Assembly: GCA_937872385.1 (NCBI GenBank)
Contig: CALMSO010000099.1
Coordinates: forward strand, 1 to 64,000
Direction: 5' to 3'
Length of the DNA: 64,000 nucleotides
DNA from: an uncultured Saprospiraceae bacterium
Lineage (GTDB): Bacteria > Bacteroidota > Bacteroidia > Chitinophagales > Saprospiraceae
Shown: positions 8,556 through 17,464 of the stretch, piece after piece
Position numbering within the stretch: the stretch's first letter is position 1
How the letters are laid out: the number at the start of each line of letters is the position of its first letter
Made by a program: the position numbers and the translations under genes
Notes under the pieces: generated by a model
What the model was told of the DNA's origin: nothing
Seen by the model: the letters and a program-made list of their open reading frames with translations, nothing else
Databases searched by the model: none

Positions 8556-10349
8556 ATGTCCATGTACATCAGCACCCGAAATCTCCGCTTCCTACTGCAT
8601 GAAGTGCTCCACGCTCCCTCACTCAATCAATACGACTACTACGCCGACTACGACGCCGAGGCTTTTGATATGGCGATGGATGCGGCCAAAGCCATTGGCG
8701 ACACGTATCTCTTTCCTTTTTATCGCATTATGGATAAGGAAAAAGCCTACTATAAAGATGGCGAAGTACATGTGCACGAGAGCTTGCGCCCGGCTATCAA
8801 GGCACTGGCCGAAGGCGGCTGGATTTCAGCGCACGACCACTATGAGCACGGCGGCCAACAAATGCCTTTTACACTGCTCAACGCAGGTTTACTTTGTTTT
8901 TATGCTGCTAATGGCAATGCCGCCTCGCACGCCTTTCTCACGGCTGGCGCGGCCGGACTTATTCGCACCTTCGGCTCGGAGGAGCTGAACCAAACCTACA
9001 TCCCACATTTGTACACAGGCGACTGGCAGGGCACGATGGCGCTCACCGAACCCCAAGCGGGCAGCTCGCTCACCGATATTGTCAGCTCGGCTACCCCAAC
9101 GAATGCGGGCTATTACAAAATTAAGGGGCAAAAAATATACATTTCCGGCGGCGACCACAATGCGGTGGATAACGTCGTGCATCTTTTGTTAGCAAAAATA
9201 CCTGGCGCTCCGGCTGGCGTCAAAGGAATTTCGCTTTTCGTGGTACCCAAATACCGCCCGGAAAACGGGGCTTTGGTGCCCAACGATGTCACTACCGCCG
9301 GCATTTATGGCAAAATGGGCCAAAAAGGCTACGTGGCCGCGCACTTAATGCTCGGCGAGCAGGACAACTGCCGGGGCTACCTCGTGGGGCAGCCGCACCA
9401 AGGCCTGCCATATATGTTCCAAATGATGAACGAAGCCCGCATCGGTACGGGTTTGATGGCGATAGGTACCGCTTCGGCTGCTTATTATGCCGCTTTGAAA
9501 TATGCCAACGAGCGCGCCCAAGGTCGCCATCCGTCCAACAAAGACCCACACGTGCCGCCAGTGCTCATCATTGAACACGCCGACGTGCGCAGAATGTTAT
9601 TACAACAAAAATCTATTGTAGAAGGCAGCATTGCGCTGCTGTTGCAATGTAGCTACTACGCCGACCTGGCTCAAGTGGCCGAAGGCGAAGTGAAGGAAAA
9701 CGCGCATTTGCTATTAGAATTGCTCACGCCTATTGCCAAATCTTACCCCGCCGAAATGGGTACGCTCGCTACCAGCGTCGGGATGCAGGTGCTGGGCGGC
9801 GCGGGCTACACGGATGATTTTCCGTTGGAACAATACTACCGCGACATTCGCGTGAACGCCATTTATGAAGGCACTACCACCATTCACGGCATGGACATTC
9901 TAGGACGTAAAGTACTGATGCACAATGGCAAAGCCGCTATGCTATTCGCACAAGAAGTACAAAAAGTCATCGTAGCTGCGCAAGGCTCGGCGCGCCTCAA
10001 GCGCTGGGCGGACCAACTGGCCGGGCAGGCCAAGTCATTGCAAGAAGCCACTACACACCTGATGCAGTTGGCCATGCGCGAACCCGCTGAAGTCTTTCTG
10101 GCCGACGCAACGCTCTATCTCGAATACTTTGGCACGGTCGCTATTGGCTGGCAATGGCTACAACAAGCCATCGTTGCTGAAAAAGCCCTACCAAACGCTG
10201 CCGGCGAGGATGTACATTTTTACCAAAGCAAGCTGCATACCTGTCGGTACTTTTTTGAATACGAACTGCCCAAAACTTTGGGCTTGCATGCGCGCTTGAT
10301 GAGCGCTGAGCGCGTGACCTTAGAAGTGAAACCCGAAGAAATTGTGTAA
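8556..10349 (+). CDS. Acyl-CoA dehydrogenase, long C-terminally extended type
   Basis: This 597-aa FAD enzyme removes two hydrogens from an acyl-CoA thioester. It is about 200 residues longer than classic acyl-CoA dehydrogenases and has the N-terminal extension and C-terminal helical domain of the FadE/DmdC-like group. Family motifs include MALTEPQAGSSLTDI and KIYISGGDHN in the middle domain. The catalytic base is probably the Glu of AIYEGTTTIHGMDILGRK near residue 440. Start codons at 8556 and 8562 are both possible (MSM). Substrate cannot be told from sequence; the group covers fatty acyl-CoA and 3-methylmercaptopropionyl-CoA. It is followed after about 100 bp by mosaic element 2. Confidence 0.88.
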   Translation: MSMYISTRNLRFLLHEVLHAPSLNQYDYYADYDAEAFDMAMDAAKAIGDTYLFPFYRIMDKEKAYYKDGEVHVHESLRPAIKALAEGGWISAHDHYEHGGQQMPFTLLNAGLLCFYAANGNAASHAFLTAGAAGLIRTFGSEELNQTYIPHLYTGDWQGTMALTEPQAGSSLTDIVSSATPTNAGYYKIKGQKIYISGGDHNAVDNVVHLLLAKIPGAPAGVKGISLFVVPKYRPENGALVPNDVTTAGIYGKMGQKGYVAAHLMLGEQDNCRGYLVGQPHQGLPYMFQMMNEARIGTGLMAIGTASAAYYAALKYANERAQGRHPSNKDPHVPPVLIIEHADVRRMLLQQKSIVEGSIALLLQCSYYADLAQVAEGEVKENAHLLLELLTPIAKSYPAEMGTLATSVGMQVLGGAGYTDDFPLEQYYRDIRVNAIYEGTTTIHGMDILGRKVLMHNGKAAMLFAQEVQKVIVAAQGSARLKRWADQLAGQAKSLQEATTHLMQLAMREPAEVFLADATLYLEYFGTVAIGWQWLQQAIVAEKALPNAAGEDVHFYQSKLHTCRYFFEYELPKTLGLHARLMSAERVTLEVKPEEIV

Positions 10350-10439
10350 GTATTATTCCATGTGCGATTTGCGAAGTACGATTTTCGATTTTGTAAAGTA
10401 CTGAAAAACAAGCACTTGAGTATAAATAAGTAGGTCATT

Positions 10440-10660
10440 TCTATTTAAAAAAGGGGAATAGGGGAATGGGATGAATAGGGAAATGGGATGAATAGGTTTA
10501 AAAGTTGAGAAGTTTAAAAGGGGGCACGGGTGATAGGTGATGGTATCTGGTGTCTAAAATCTATCGTCTATTATCTAAAGTCTGGCATCTAAAAATTGGC
10601 ATCTGGCATCTATTATCTTAAACCTATCTATTGATAATCAGGATTTTATAGTTGAAAACC
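10440..10660 (-). repeat. Mosaic intergenic element 2
   Basis: Going along the plus strand, it contains a G-run array (10453-10495, GGGG-AATA-GGGG-AAT-GGG-ATGAATA-GGG), a TTTAAAAGGGGGCACGGGTGAT linker, several GGCATCTGGCATCTATTATC units (10555-10620) and the head motif TTGATAATCAGGAT (10631-10644), which reaches the stop of the YcxB-like gene. It is the same composite as the one at 15685-15899 in inverted orientation. Together these fill the 311-bp gap from 10350. Confidence 0.85.
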
Positions 10661-11167
10661 TCAGCCGCGTAGGCGAGCGCGTACGTGCGACTTGGAGCGT
10701 ACCATTTTGCGCAACTTACCGAGGTCTGCTTCCGAGCGAAAGGCATTTTTCGGGGCAAAGTTGAAAAAATAGCGCGTCTGGTAGAAAATGAACCAGTCTT
10801 TGGTTTCTACTACCTGCTGAATGCGATCCCAAGACAGGCTGGCGTTGCGTTTCAGCCCGGAGAATTCGATTAGGTCTTTGGAAAAAGTTGCCCGAATTTC
10901 TTGCTGGAAACTGATATTGCCAAAGTAATAGGTGCGCGTGCGAAAATACAACAACAAGGGCATCATAAAAGCAAAAACAATCAGCAGAAACGCGGAGGTC
11001 AATCGGTTGGGATCGTACAATTCAGGAAAAATGAACATCGCAGCAATGAGCGGCAACTGCACCGCACCGAGCATGGTAATAACGATGTACGTCCAGCGCC
11101 GGTAAGCGATTTGAAACATGAGCCGGAGATAATCCTGAAAACTGATTTGGTAACGCGCTTCTATCAT
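10661..11167 (-). CDS. YcxB-like membrane protein
   Basis: This 168-aa protein has two predicted transmembrane helices (YIVITMLGAVQLPLIAAMFI and AFLLIVFAFMMPLLLYF). They are followed by a short cytoplasmic beta domain (ISFQQEIRATFSKDLIEF through WDRIQQVVETKDWFIFY), the layout of the YcxB-like family. No function is established. It is transcribed alone, with its stop close to the head of mosaic element 2. The extreme C-terminus is arginine-rich (RKMVRSKSHVRARLRG). Confidence 0.75.
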   Translation of the reverse strand: MIEARYQISFQDYLRLMFQIAYRRWTYIVITMLGAVQLPLIAAMFIFPELYDPNRLTSAFLLIVFAFMMPLLLYFRTRTYYFGNISFQQEIRATFSKDLIEFSGLKRNASLSWDRIQQVVETKDWFIFYQTRYFFNFAPKNAFRSEADLGKLRKMVRSKSHVRARLRG

Positions 11168-11411
11168 TTAATTATGCTGACGATTGATTGATGCACCATT
11201 GCCTCGCAGGCAAAGTAAATAAATTTTTCCCGGATTTGGTATAGTGCTTTTCGCTGCTTGCTACTCGCTTTTCGACACGCAAACAATTGGCAGTGCGTAT
11301 TTTAATACAACTTGCCGCATCAAAAAACGAATTAAAACTCTCATTATCAGACTTTTATTTGCAAAAAAGCGAAAAGCACTCCACGCTCAACTGCCTGCCC
11401 AAGTCGCCAGA

Positions 11412-12806
11412 CTAATTCATCGTGCCAATCATCTCCTCCGGGCGTACCCAAGCGTCGAATTGCTCGGCAGTGAGCAGCCCCAGTTCCACGGCTGCCTGTT
11501 TGAGCGTTTTGTCTTCGGCGTGGGCTTTTTTAGCAATTTTTGCGGCATTGTCGTACCCAATATGCGTATTGAGCGCCGTAACCAACATCAGTGATTGCTC
11601 CAGCAACTCCTTGATGCGGGGCTTGTTCGGCTCGATGCCTGTGGCGCAGTGCTCATCGAAACTAAGGCAAGTGTCGCCAATGAGTCGGGCTGACATCAAA
11701 AAGTTGTAAATCATCATCGGCTTGAATACATTCAATTCAAAATGACCGGTCATGCCACCAATATTGATTGCTACATCGTTGCCCAGCACTTGGGCCATAG
11801 CCATCGTCATCGCCTCCGATTGGGTGGGATTCACCTTGCCGGGCATAATGGAGGAGCCGGGTTCATTGGCCGGGATAATAATTTCGCCAATACCGCTACG
11901 TGGCCCAGAGGACAGCATCCGAATGTCATTAGCGATTTTCATTAGCGCGCAAGCAACCGTTTTCAGTGCCCCGTGCGATTCTACAATCGCGTCGTGCGCA
12001 GCGAGGGATTCAAATTTATTTTCGGCAGTGACGAAAGGTAGCCCAGTATATTCGGCGATTTTGGCAGCTACCTGCACATCGTAGCCCGCAGGCACATTGA
12101 GGCCAGTGCCTACCGCCGAGCCGCCCAGCGCCAGCTCTGCTAAGTGCGGCAGGGTATTTTTAATCGCCCGGATGCCATGGTTAATTTGCGACACATAACC
12201 CGAAAACTCCTGCCCCAGCGTCAGCGGCGTAGCATCCATAAAGTGCGTACGTCCAATTTTAACTACATCTTTCAGGGCTTCGGACTTGGCTTGCAAGGTA
12301 TTGCGAAGGGTTTCCAATCCAGAGATGGTCGTTTCCACTAAAATTTTGTAAGCCGCAATGTGCATGGCCGTAGGAAAAGTATCATTGGAAGACTGCGACT
12401 TATTGACGTCGTCATTGGGATGCAGCACCTTTTCTTCGTCGGTGAGGGTGCCGCCGCTCAGCACGTGCGCGCGATTAGCGATGACCTCGTTTACGTTCAT
12501 ATTGCTTTGGGTGCCGGAGCCAGTTTGCCACACTACGAGCGGAAACTGATCGTCCAACTGCCCGGCTAATATTTCGTCGCAGACCTGCGCGATGAGATCG
12601 GCCTTTTCTTTTGGCAACTTGCCCAATGCCTCGTTGGTGCGTGCGGCGGCTTTTTTCAAAATGGCAAAAGCCCGGATAATTTCTATTGGCATCTGCTGGC
12701 CGCCTATTTTAAAATTCTCTATGGAGCGCTGCGTTTGTGCTGCCCAATATTTGTCGGCCGGTACATCAATGTAGCCGATGCTGTCTTTTTCTTGTCTGTA
12801 AGCCAT
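11412..12806 (-). CDS. fumC: Fumarate hydratase class II
   Basis: This 464-aa oxygen-stable tetrameric fumarase interconverts fumarate and L-malate in the TCA cycle. Signatures are GSGTQSNMNVNEV, THFMDATPLTLGQEFSGY, and the flexible catalytic loop GSSIMPGKVNPTQSEA with the catalytic serine near residue 318. The length is that of typical FumC. The start MAYRQEKDSIG fits the family. A -7 box lies at 12888-12895. The gene stands alone, and 244 bp separate its end from the YcxB-like gene; nothing recognisable lies in that gap. Confidence 0.96.
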   Translation of the reverse strand: MAYRQEKDSIGYIDVPADKYWAAQTQRSIENFKIGGQQMPIEIIRAFAILKKAAARTNEALGKLPKEKADLIAQVCDEILAGQLDDQFPLVVWQTGSGTQSNMNVNEVIANRAHVLSGGTLTDEEKVLHPNDDVNKSQSSNDTFPTAMHIAAYKILVETTISGLETLRNTLQAKSEALKDVVKIGRTHFMDATPLTLGQEFSGYVSQINHGIRAIKNTLPHLAELALGGSAVGTGLNVPAGYDVQVAAKIAEYTGLPFVTAENKFESLAAHDAIVESHGALKTVACALMKIANDIRMLSSGPRSGIGEIIIPANEPGSSIMPGKVNPTQSEAMTMAMAQVLGNDVAINIGGMTGHFELNVFKPMMIYNFLMSARLIGDTCLSFDEHCATGIEPNKPRIKELLEQSLMLVTALNTHIGYDNAAKIAKKAHAEDKTLKQAAVELGLLTAEQFDAWVRPEEMIGTMN

Positions 12807-12887
12807 AGTTTATTTGAGTTTGAAAATGGATTTTTTCAATAGAAACAAGCCCCTGAGCGTTTGGTTGGCAATTATCAATGTGCGCCG

Positions 12888-12895
12888 CAAAAGTA
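12888..12895 (-). promoter_or_regulatory. -7 box of fumC
   Basis: On the minus strand TACTTTTG matches TAnnTTTG exactly and lies about 80 nt before the fumC ATG. The -33 element is not clear. Confidence 0.45.
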
Positions 12896-12954
12896 AGGAA
12901 AAATTGATTTTCCGGTCATTTTTCCATATCAGTACATTACAAATTAAAACATTC

Positions 12955-13026
12955 AGTATCGAAAAGTGCCTTTCGGCGAGTAGTGTTTTGAGTAGAAAAA
13001 GTCAGACAAAATAAAATTTCGATACT
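12955..13026. repeat. Perfect 10-bp inverted repeat with 52-bp interior
   Basis: AGTATCGAAA (12955-12964) and TTTCGATACT (13017-13026) are exact reverse complements in the 426-bp divergent region between fumC and the secreted protein at 13233. The region contains no gene. It could form a large stem-loop or mark the ends of a tiny relic element. Confidence 0.5.
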
Positions 13027-13127
13027 ATGATTTTATTTTAACTCAATTATAGTGTTTTACCACCTTTCTGGTCAAAATAACATCACAATTCATCAATTTG
13101 CTGGTAGCATGCCACTCAAAACGCCCC

Positions 13128-13135
13128 TACCTTTG
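13128..13135 (+). promoter_or_regulatory. -7 box of secreted beta-sandwich protein gene
   Basis: TACCTTTG is an exact TAnnTTTG match about 98 nt before the ATG at 13233. The leader contains a small GCAAG-ATTG-CTTGC hairpin near 13151. Confidence 0.5.
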
Positions 13136-13232
13136 TATTGTCAAAAAAAAGCAAGATTGCTTGCAATTGTAAGATTTAAATTGACTGTTAAAAATCGTCC
13201 CGTTTTTCACCAAATCACTAAAAACTGTTATT

Positions 13233-13829
13233 ATGAAGACTTTTCAAAAAATGTTTGTTTTTGCTATCGTGCTGCTGAGCGCCACTACTATCTGGGCGGC
13301 CAGCGCCGTACCTACCATCCGGATCGAGAAATCCGGTAGCGATAAGAAGATTAGCGTAGTTGTAGAGCGACTGAAGTCGAATGCAGTCGTACAAATCACT
13401 ACTGTTGCAGGCGTAGTATTGGAAGAGGAAAAAGCATTACCCGGTGCATATGCGCGTATTTTCAACGTAGAAAACTTAGAGCGCGGCAGCTATCGGGTGG
13501 TTGTGGCAACCGAACTGACCGAAGTGGTACAGCCGTTCGCTATTCAAGCTGACGAGCTGACCCTCAATCCGCAAGCCCGCGAGAGCTACTTCGCGCCTGC
13601 ACTCAAATGGCAAGGCGAGCTGCTCGACCTGACCATGTACAATAACCGCCTGACGGACGTGCATGTAACGGTACTCGACAAGCAAGGCAACGTTGTTTTC
13701 CAAGACAATGTACGCAAGGTAGTCAAAGTAGAGCGCCGCTACAACCTGAATGACCTCGGCCGCGGCGATTACGTAGTGGAAGTAAGCACTCCGCACAGAT
13801 CTTACTACAAAAACATCACCGTGAAGTAA
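13233..13829 (+). CDS. Secreted protein with two tandem beta-sandwich repeats, unknown function
   Basis: This 198-aa protein has a signal peptide (MFVFAIVLLSATTIWA). Two homologous beta-rich halves follow, each ending in the same pattern: NLERGSYRVVVAT (first) and DLGRGDYVVEVST (second). These resemble the short Ig-like modules of Bacteroidota surface proteins (DUF3244-like), but no sorting domain with a PNP motif is visible. It may be periplasmic or exported. The -7 box, ~100-nt leader and a strong terminator point to an independent and probably well expressed transcript. I do not recognise a specific function. Confidence 0.7.
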   Translation: MKTFQKMFVFAIVLLSATTIWAASAVPTIRIEKSGSDKKISVVVERLKSNAVVQITTVAGVVLEEEKALPGAYARIFNVENLERGSYRVVVATELTEVVQPFAIQADELTLNPQARESYFAPALKWQGELLDLTMYNNRLTDVHVTVLDKQGNVVFQDNVRKVVKVERRYNLNDLGRGDYVVEVSTPHRSYYKNITVK

Positions 13830-13881
13830 GCTTGTAATCGCTATCAGCTAACTGACTTATTTTTGAGCGTTATATGCTAAT

Positions 13882-13918
13882 CGGAAGCTTGTTGTAAAAA
13901 ACAGGCTTCCGTTTTTTT
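13882..13918 (+). terminator. Strong intrinsic terminator
   Basis: A 12-bp stem with arms CGGAAGCTTGTT and AACAGGCTTCCG (one G-U pair) is followed by seven T, 50 bp after the stop of the secreted protein gene. Confidence 0.9.
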
Positions 13919-13990
13919 ATGTCAAAACCGGGGCTTTTCCGATGCGAATTACCTAATTTGTGCCTTATTCACTCTTAAAACCTTAACTAA

Positions 13991-14674
13991 ATGAAAATCA
14001 GACAGATTATTCAATGCCTACTGCTGGCTACTACCCTGGCCCTGTGGAGCAGCTGCGCCTCGATTAGCGGTTTCCAAACCGGAAGAACCGTAGGTGCCAA
14101 CAACGGTGAAATCATGTTCTCTATCAACGGTACGCGCACCCCAGATTTTAATGACATCGGTGATAATCCAGATGACGTGGACAGCGAAAGCTTCAGCATT
14201 TTTGCACCTAACATCGAGTTGGGCGGCCGCTTTGGCATCGGCGAAACTGTGGACTTTGGCATCCGTGCCAACACCAATCTCAATATCCTGGCGGATGTGA
14301 AAGTGCAATTTGTAGGCGATCAGGAGTCGCCGTTTGCGCTGGCAGCGGGCGCGGGGCTGGGTATGTTTGGCTTCGTGAGCACTTCGGGTGGGCTGTTCAA
14401 TTTCCAAATACCAGTATATGCTTCGTATCATCCTTCCGATAAGCTGGACTTTTATCTGTCGCCGCGCTACATCGGGCAGTGGGGCACTACTTTTGGCGAG
14501 TCATCAGGGCTGATCAACTACTGGGGTGCCAATGTTGGTTTTCTGACTGGCCAAAAAGTGAAATTCGGAATAGACCTTGCGTACTATGGCCTCGGCAATG
14601 CAGAAACGGGCTTTGGCGACACGCTCTTCCAGATCGGCTTCGGGATGAAATTCAAACTCAGCGGACAAAACTAA
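13991..14674 (+). CDS. Outer-membrane lipoprotein with beta-barrel-like repeats
   Basis: This 227-aa protein carries a lipoprotein signal peptide, with lipobox LWSSC ending at about residue 22. The mature part has alternating amphipathic beta strands (DFGIRANTNLNILADVKVQF, FALAAGAGLGMFGFV, FGIDLAYYGLGNAETGFGD) and ends in FQIGFGMKFKLSGQN, typical of small outer-membrane barrels. Function unknown. It converges on holA so tightly that the two stop codons overlap: TAA at 14672-14674 on plus and TAG at 14671-14673 on minus. Confidence 0.72.
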   Translation: MKIRQIIQCLLLATTLALWSSCASISGFQTGRTVGANNGEIMFSINGTRTPDFNDIGDNPDDVDSESFSIFAPNIELGGRFGIGETVDFGIRANTNLNILADVKVQFVGDQESPFALAAGAGLGMFGFVSTSGGLFNFQIPVYASYHPSDKLDFYLSPRYIGQWGTTFGESSGLINYWGANVGFLTGQKVKFGIDLAYYGLGNAETGFGDTLFQIGFGMKFKLSGQN

Positions 14675-15672
14675 TGCAAGATACGCCAGACTAATTCTTT
14701 CAGCAGCTCTCCGTCGTCGGCTCCGGCGTAGTTTACCCCTTTCGACTTGAGGTCGTACTCCCGAAGCAAAGCAATTACCTGCTCGGTTTTGGCAGGCGGA
14801 AAGTGAGGCAAGGCAGCACGATAGTCGCGCATGAAAAATGCCGAGCGCAGCTGTAGGGCCTCCAGCACCTCCTTTTCGGGCAGGTTTTTGACAAAATGCA
14901 GCATATAGAGCTTGCTGAAAAAATTGTACAACGAGCCAATAACGACCGGCAGCGGGTTTTTGCGCGGATTGGCGGCAAAGTATTGCACAATGCGATTCGC
15001 TTGTAGGATGTTTTTGGCGCCGAGGGCTTTTTGCAATTCAAATACATTATAATCCTTGCTGATGCCAATATTCTCCTCGATGTCTTTGGCGCTAATCTCT
15101 TGACCTTCAGGCAGATTGAGTAGCAGCTTTTCTAATTCATTCACAATTTTAGACAGCTCCGTGCCGAGGTACTGGCCGAGCAATTCCGCCGCAGCGGTCG
15201 AAATGCTGCGTTTTTGCCCTTGCAAATAACTTTGAATCCAGTCTGCTATCTGATTGTCATACAGGGGTTTAGCCTCCAATACTTGCGCTTTTTCCTTGAG
15301 TAGCCGCCCGAATTTGGTGTTCATATTCAAGGGCTTGTACTTATGGCAGATCACCAACAAGGTGGTTGCGAGCGGTTTTTCTACATAGGTAGCCAACTCC
15401 GGCAGCGATTTCATCTCCTGCGCCTCTTTGATGATAACTACTTGACGTTCAGCCATTACCGGATACCTCCGGGCACTATCCAGCACCGTTAAGTGGTCTG
15501 TATCTTTGCCATACAAAATGGTGAGATTAAAAGCCCGCTCAGCTTCCGACAACACGTTTTGCTCAATATAATCGGCTACCGTATCAATAAAATAAGGCTC
15601 CGCCCCGTGCAAAAAATAAACCGGATGGTACTGCTTTTGCTGCAATGCCTTGCGTATTTCGAGATAGCTCAT
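14671..15672 (-). CDS. holA: DNA polymerase III subunit delta
   Basis: This 333-aa clamp-loader delta subunit opens the beta sliding clamp. The N-terminal segment PVYFLHGAEPYFIDTVADYIE is characteristic. The AAA-like core contains LDSARRYPVMAERQVVIIKEAQE, and the C-terminal collar domain starts about FELQKALGAKNILQANRIVQYF. Length matches the family. It is probably essential. It lies downstream of the head of mosaic element 3 and shares its stop codon region with the convergent lipoprotein gene. Confidence 0.9.
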   Translation of the reverse strand: MSYLEIRKALQQKQYHPVYFLHGAEPYFIDTVADYIEQNVLSEAERAFNLTILYGKDTDHLTVLDSARRYPVMAERQVVIIKEAQEMKSLPELATYVEKPLATTLLVICHKYKPLNMNTKFGRLLKEKAQVLEAKPLYDNQIADWIQSYLQGQKRSISTAAAELLGQYLGTELSKIVNELEKLLLNLPEGQEISAKDIEENIGISKDYNVFELQKALGAKNILQANRIVQYFAANPRKNPLPVVIGSLYNFFSKLYMLHFVKNLPEKEVLEALQLRSAFFMRDYRAALPHFPPAKTEQVIALLREYDLKSKGVNYAGADDGELLKELVWRILH

Positions 15673-15684
15673 GCTTTTTTATTG

Positions 15685-15899
15685 TAAATGCCCGGACGTA
15701 ATTATTCTAAATGCAAAAATATAAATTACTGATTATCAATGGATAGATGATGAATTTAAGATGCCAGATGCCAGATTTTTAGATGCCAGATACCATCACC
15801 CATGACCCCTTTTAAACTTTATGTCGCACCGCACCCCTATTCACCCTATTCATCCCATTCCCCTATTCATCCCATTCCCCTATTCACCCTTTCAACTTT
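15685..15899 (+). repeat. Mosaic intergenic element 3
   Basis: In plus-strand order it has a conserved head of about 53 bp (15691-15743) including CTGATTATCAAT (15729-15740), then AGATGCCAGATGCCAG units (15760-15790), an ACCCATGACCCCTTTTAAACTT linker, C-run repeats (15832-15885) and CAACTTTT repeats. The last repeats encode the C-terminal residues EEKLKS and the stop of the glycosyltransferase at 15900. The head is clearly homologous to the head at 38235-38286. Confidence 0.88.
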
Positions 15900-16658
15900 T
15901 CAACTTTTCAACTTTTCTTCCGTTGTTTCCAACAAATATAAATACCGCAGAAACACTCCCCAAGCCATTAATATACTAATAACCAGCCCTACTCGTCCGT
16001 CGCGCCAGCCTTGTTGCACAATAAAATGCTTACCAAAGCGAAAAAGCGGTTTCCAAAACAGGTGAAAGTAGGTCACGCGGGGTGTTTTGGCGGCATAATC
16101 TTGCGCCGACCAGGCACCGTAACGTTGCATTTTATCCAAAAAATGACGGGCATTCCGAAAGGTATAATGCTCCATTTTGTATTGCAAACGCCCCACGCGC
16201 AGCCCAGTCAGTTCGATCTCCTCGTGCACTTGCTTGTGATTGTAGCGACAACTTTTGCGAAAAAAACGCACCACGGCATCGCCCTGCCAGCCGGAGTAGC
16301 GGACGCGGCGCCCCAAAAAATGATTTTGCCGACCGATCCAAAAAGCATCGTAAGGAATATCGGGTTGTGCTAACCAATGCTGAATTTCTGCCTGCAAATC
16401 AGGCGTAATGCGCTCATCCGCATCCAAGAGTAGTATCCACTCGTGGCGGGCCTGCGGTATAGCCCAGTTTTTCTGATCGGCAGGACCTTTGTAAGCGCGC
16501 TGCAAAACCCGCTGGGTGTAGGTATGTGCAATCGCCACCGTGTCGTCCGTACTGAAAGAATCCACCACTATAATATCATCGGCCCAGCGCACCGATTCGA
16601 GGGCAGCCCCGATGTGCGCTGCTTCGTTGAAAGTAGTGATAATGACAGATAACGGCAT
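15900..16658 (-). CDS. Family 2 glycosyltransferase, LPS-core (WaaE/KdtX) type
   Basis: This 252-aa GT-A enzyme probably adds a sugar to the inner core of lipopolysaccharide. It begins PLSVIITTFNEAAHIGAAL, followed by WADDIIVVDSFSTDDTV and the metal-binding DXD-type motif LLLDADERI near residue 85. The VVRFFRKSCRYNHKQVHEEI segment is typical of this subgroup. A hydrophobic C-terminal helix (GLVISILMAWGVFLRYLYLL) suggests membrane association. The start at 16658 gives the family N-terminus; the longer frame runs into the upstream gene. It lies 47 bp after the exonuclease gene, so the two may be cotranscribed. Its final codons come from the CAACTTTT repeat. Confidence 0.85.
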   Translation of the reverse strand: MPLSVIITTFNEAAHIGAALESVRWADDIIVVDSFSTDDTVAIAHTYTQRVLQRAYKGPADQKNWAIPQARHEWILLLDADERITPDLQAEIQHWLAQPDIPYDAFWIGRQNHFLGRRVRYSGWQGDAVVRFFRKSCRYNHKQVHEEIELTGLRVGRLQYKMEHYTFRNARHFLDKMQRYGAWSAQDYAAKTPRVTYFHLFWKPLFRFGKHFIVQQGWRDGRVGLVISILMAWGVFLRYLYLLETTEEKLKS

Positions 16659-16705
16659 GCAATGATTGAGACAAGGTATTGAGCAATTTTTGCAAAACAA
16701 CAGCT

Positions 16706-17464
16706 TCACTTTACGTGTTGCACTTGGTCTTCCTCCATCAGCGGCATTCGGCGGTAGCGCAAGAAAAGCTGCACGGTGGCTAACACGTCTTTTTCGCAAT
16801 AATGGGCAATGCGCTCAAGGTCTTTTTCCAACCAGAAGGTAGGCGCCACTTGGCTGCCGTCCATATCGTCCTTGGGCGAAGGAAAACCCAGCACCGCCGC
16901 CAGCAAACGCAAGGAGGTGTAGTTTTTGATGTCACCAAATTTCCACAATTCCATGGTATCGAGCAAGTGCTTGGTCTCCCAGGGTTTCTTACCGGCAATG
17001 TTGAGCAATTCTGGAAATTCTAACTGGTTGATAACCATCCGCCTACACATATAAGGAATATCAAACTCTTTGATATTATGTCCGCAAATGTAATATTTGT
17101 TCGGATCATTATAAAACTGCCGCACGAGCTGCGAAAAATCCTGTAGCAGCGCTGCTTCGTTTTCGTTGGCGAAAGACTTCAGGCGCACCCGCAGGCGATT
17201 GTCTTCCCGGTTGCGATGCACAATGCCCACCGAAATACAAACAATGCGACCGAATTCGGCGTAAATACCTGCTTTTTCGGGGTAAAGCGCGGCTGTTTCC
17301 TCTTCGCCGAGTTCAGCTGCTGCCTGCCGCAGGATGGCGCGCGCCTTGATTTGCCAAAGTTCCTGCATTTCCTCGCTCAAATCTTCATAATCGGCGGCTC
17401 CGGGCACGGTTTCGATATCCAAAAACAATACATTGGCGATGTCTATCTGATCCATCATAGTCAT
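16706..17464 (-). CDS. PolB-like 3'-5' exonuclease (DEDDy)
   Basis: This 252-aa protein is a stand-alone version of the proofreading domain of family B DNA polymerases. ExoI is LFLDIETVPG (about residue 14), ExoII is CGHNIKEFDIPYMCRRM (near 123) and ExoIII is HYCEKDVLATVQLFLRY (near 222), giving the four acidic metal ligands and the tyrosine. It is probably a DNA repair or maturation nuclease in the cytoplasm. Three closely spaced ATG codons at the 5' end make the exact start uncertain by four residues. Confidence 0.87.
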   Translation of the reverse strand: MTMMDQIDIANVLFLDIETVPGAADYEDLSEEMQELWQIKARAILRQAAAELGEEETAALYPEKAGIYAEFGRIVCISVGIVHRNREDNRLRVRLKSFANENEAALLQDFSQLVRQFYNDPNKYYICGHNIKEFDIPYMCRRMVINQLEFPELLNIAGKKPWETKHLLDTMELWKFGDIKNYTSLRLLAAVLGFPSPKDDMDGSQVAPTFWLEKDLERIAHYCEKDVLATVQLFLRYRRMPLMEEDQVQHVK

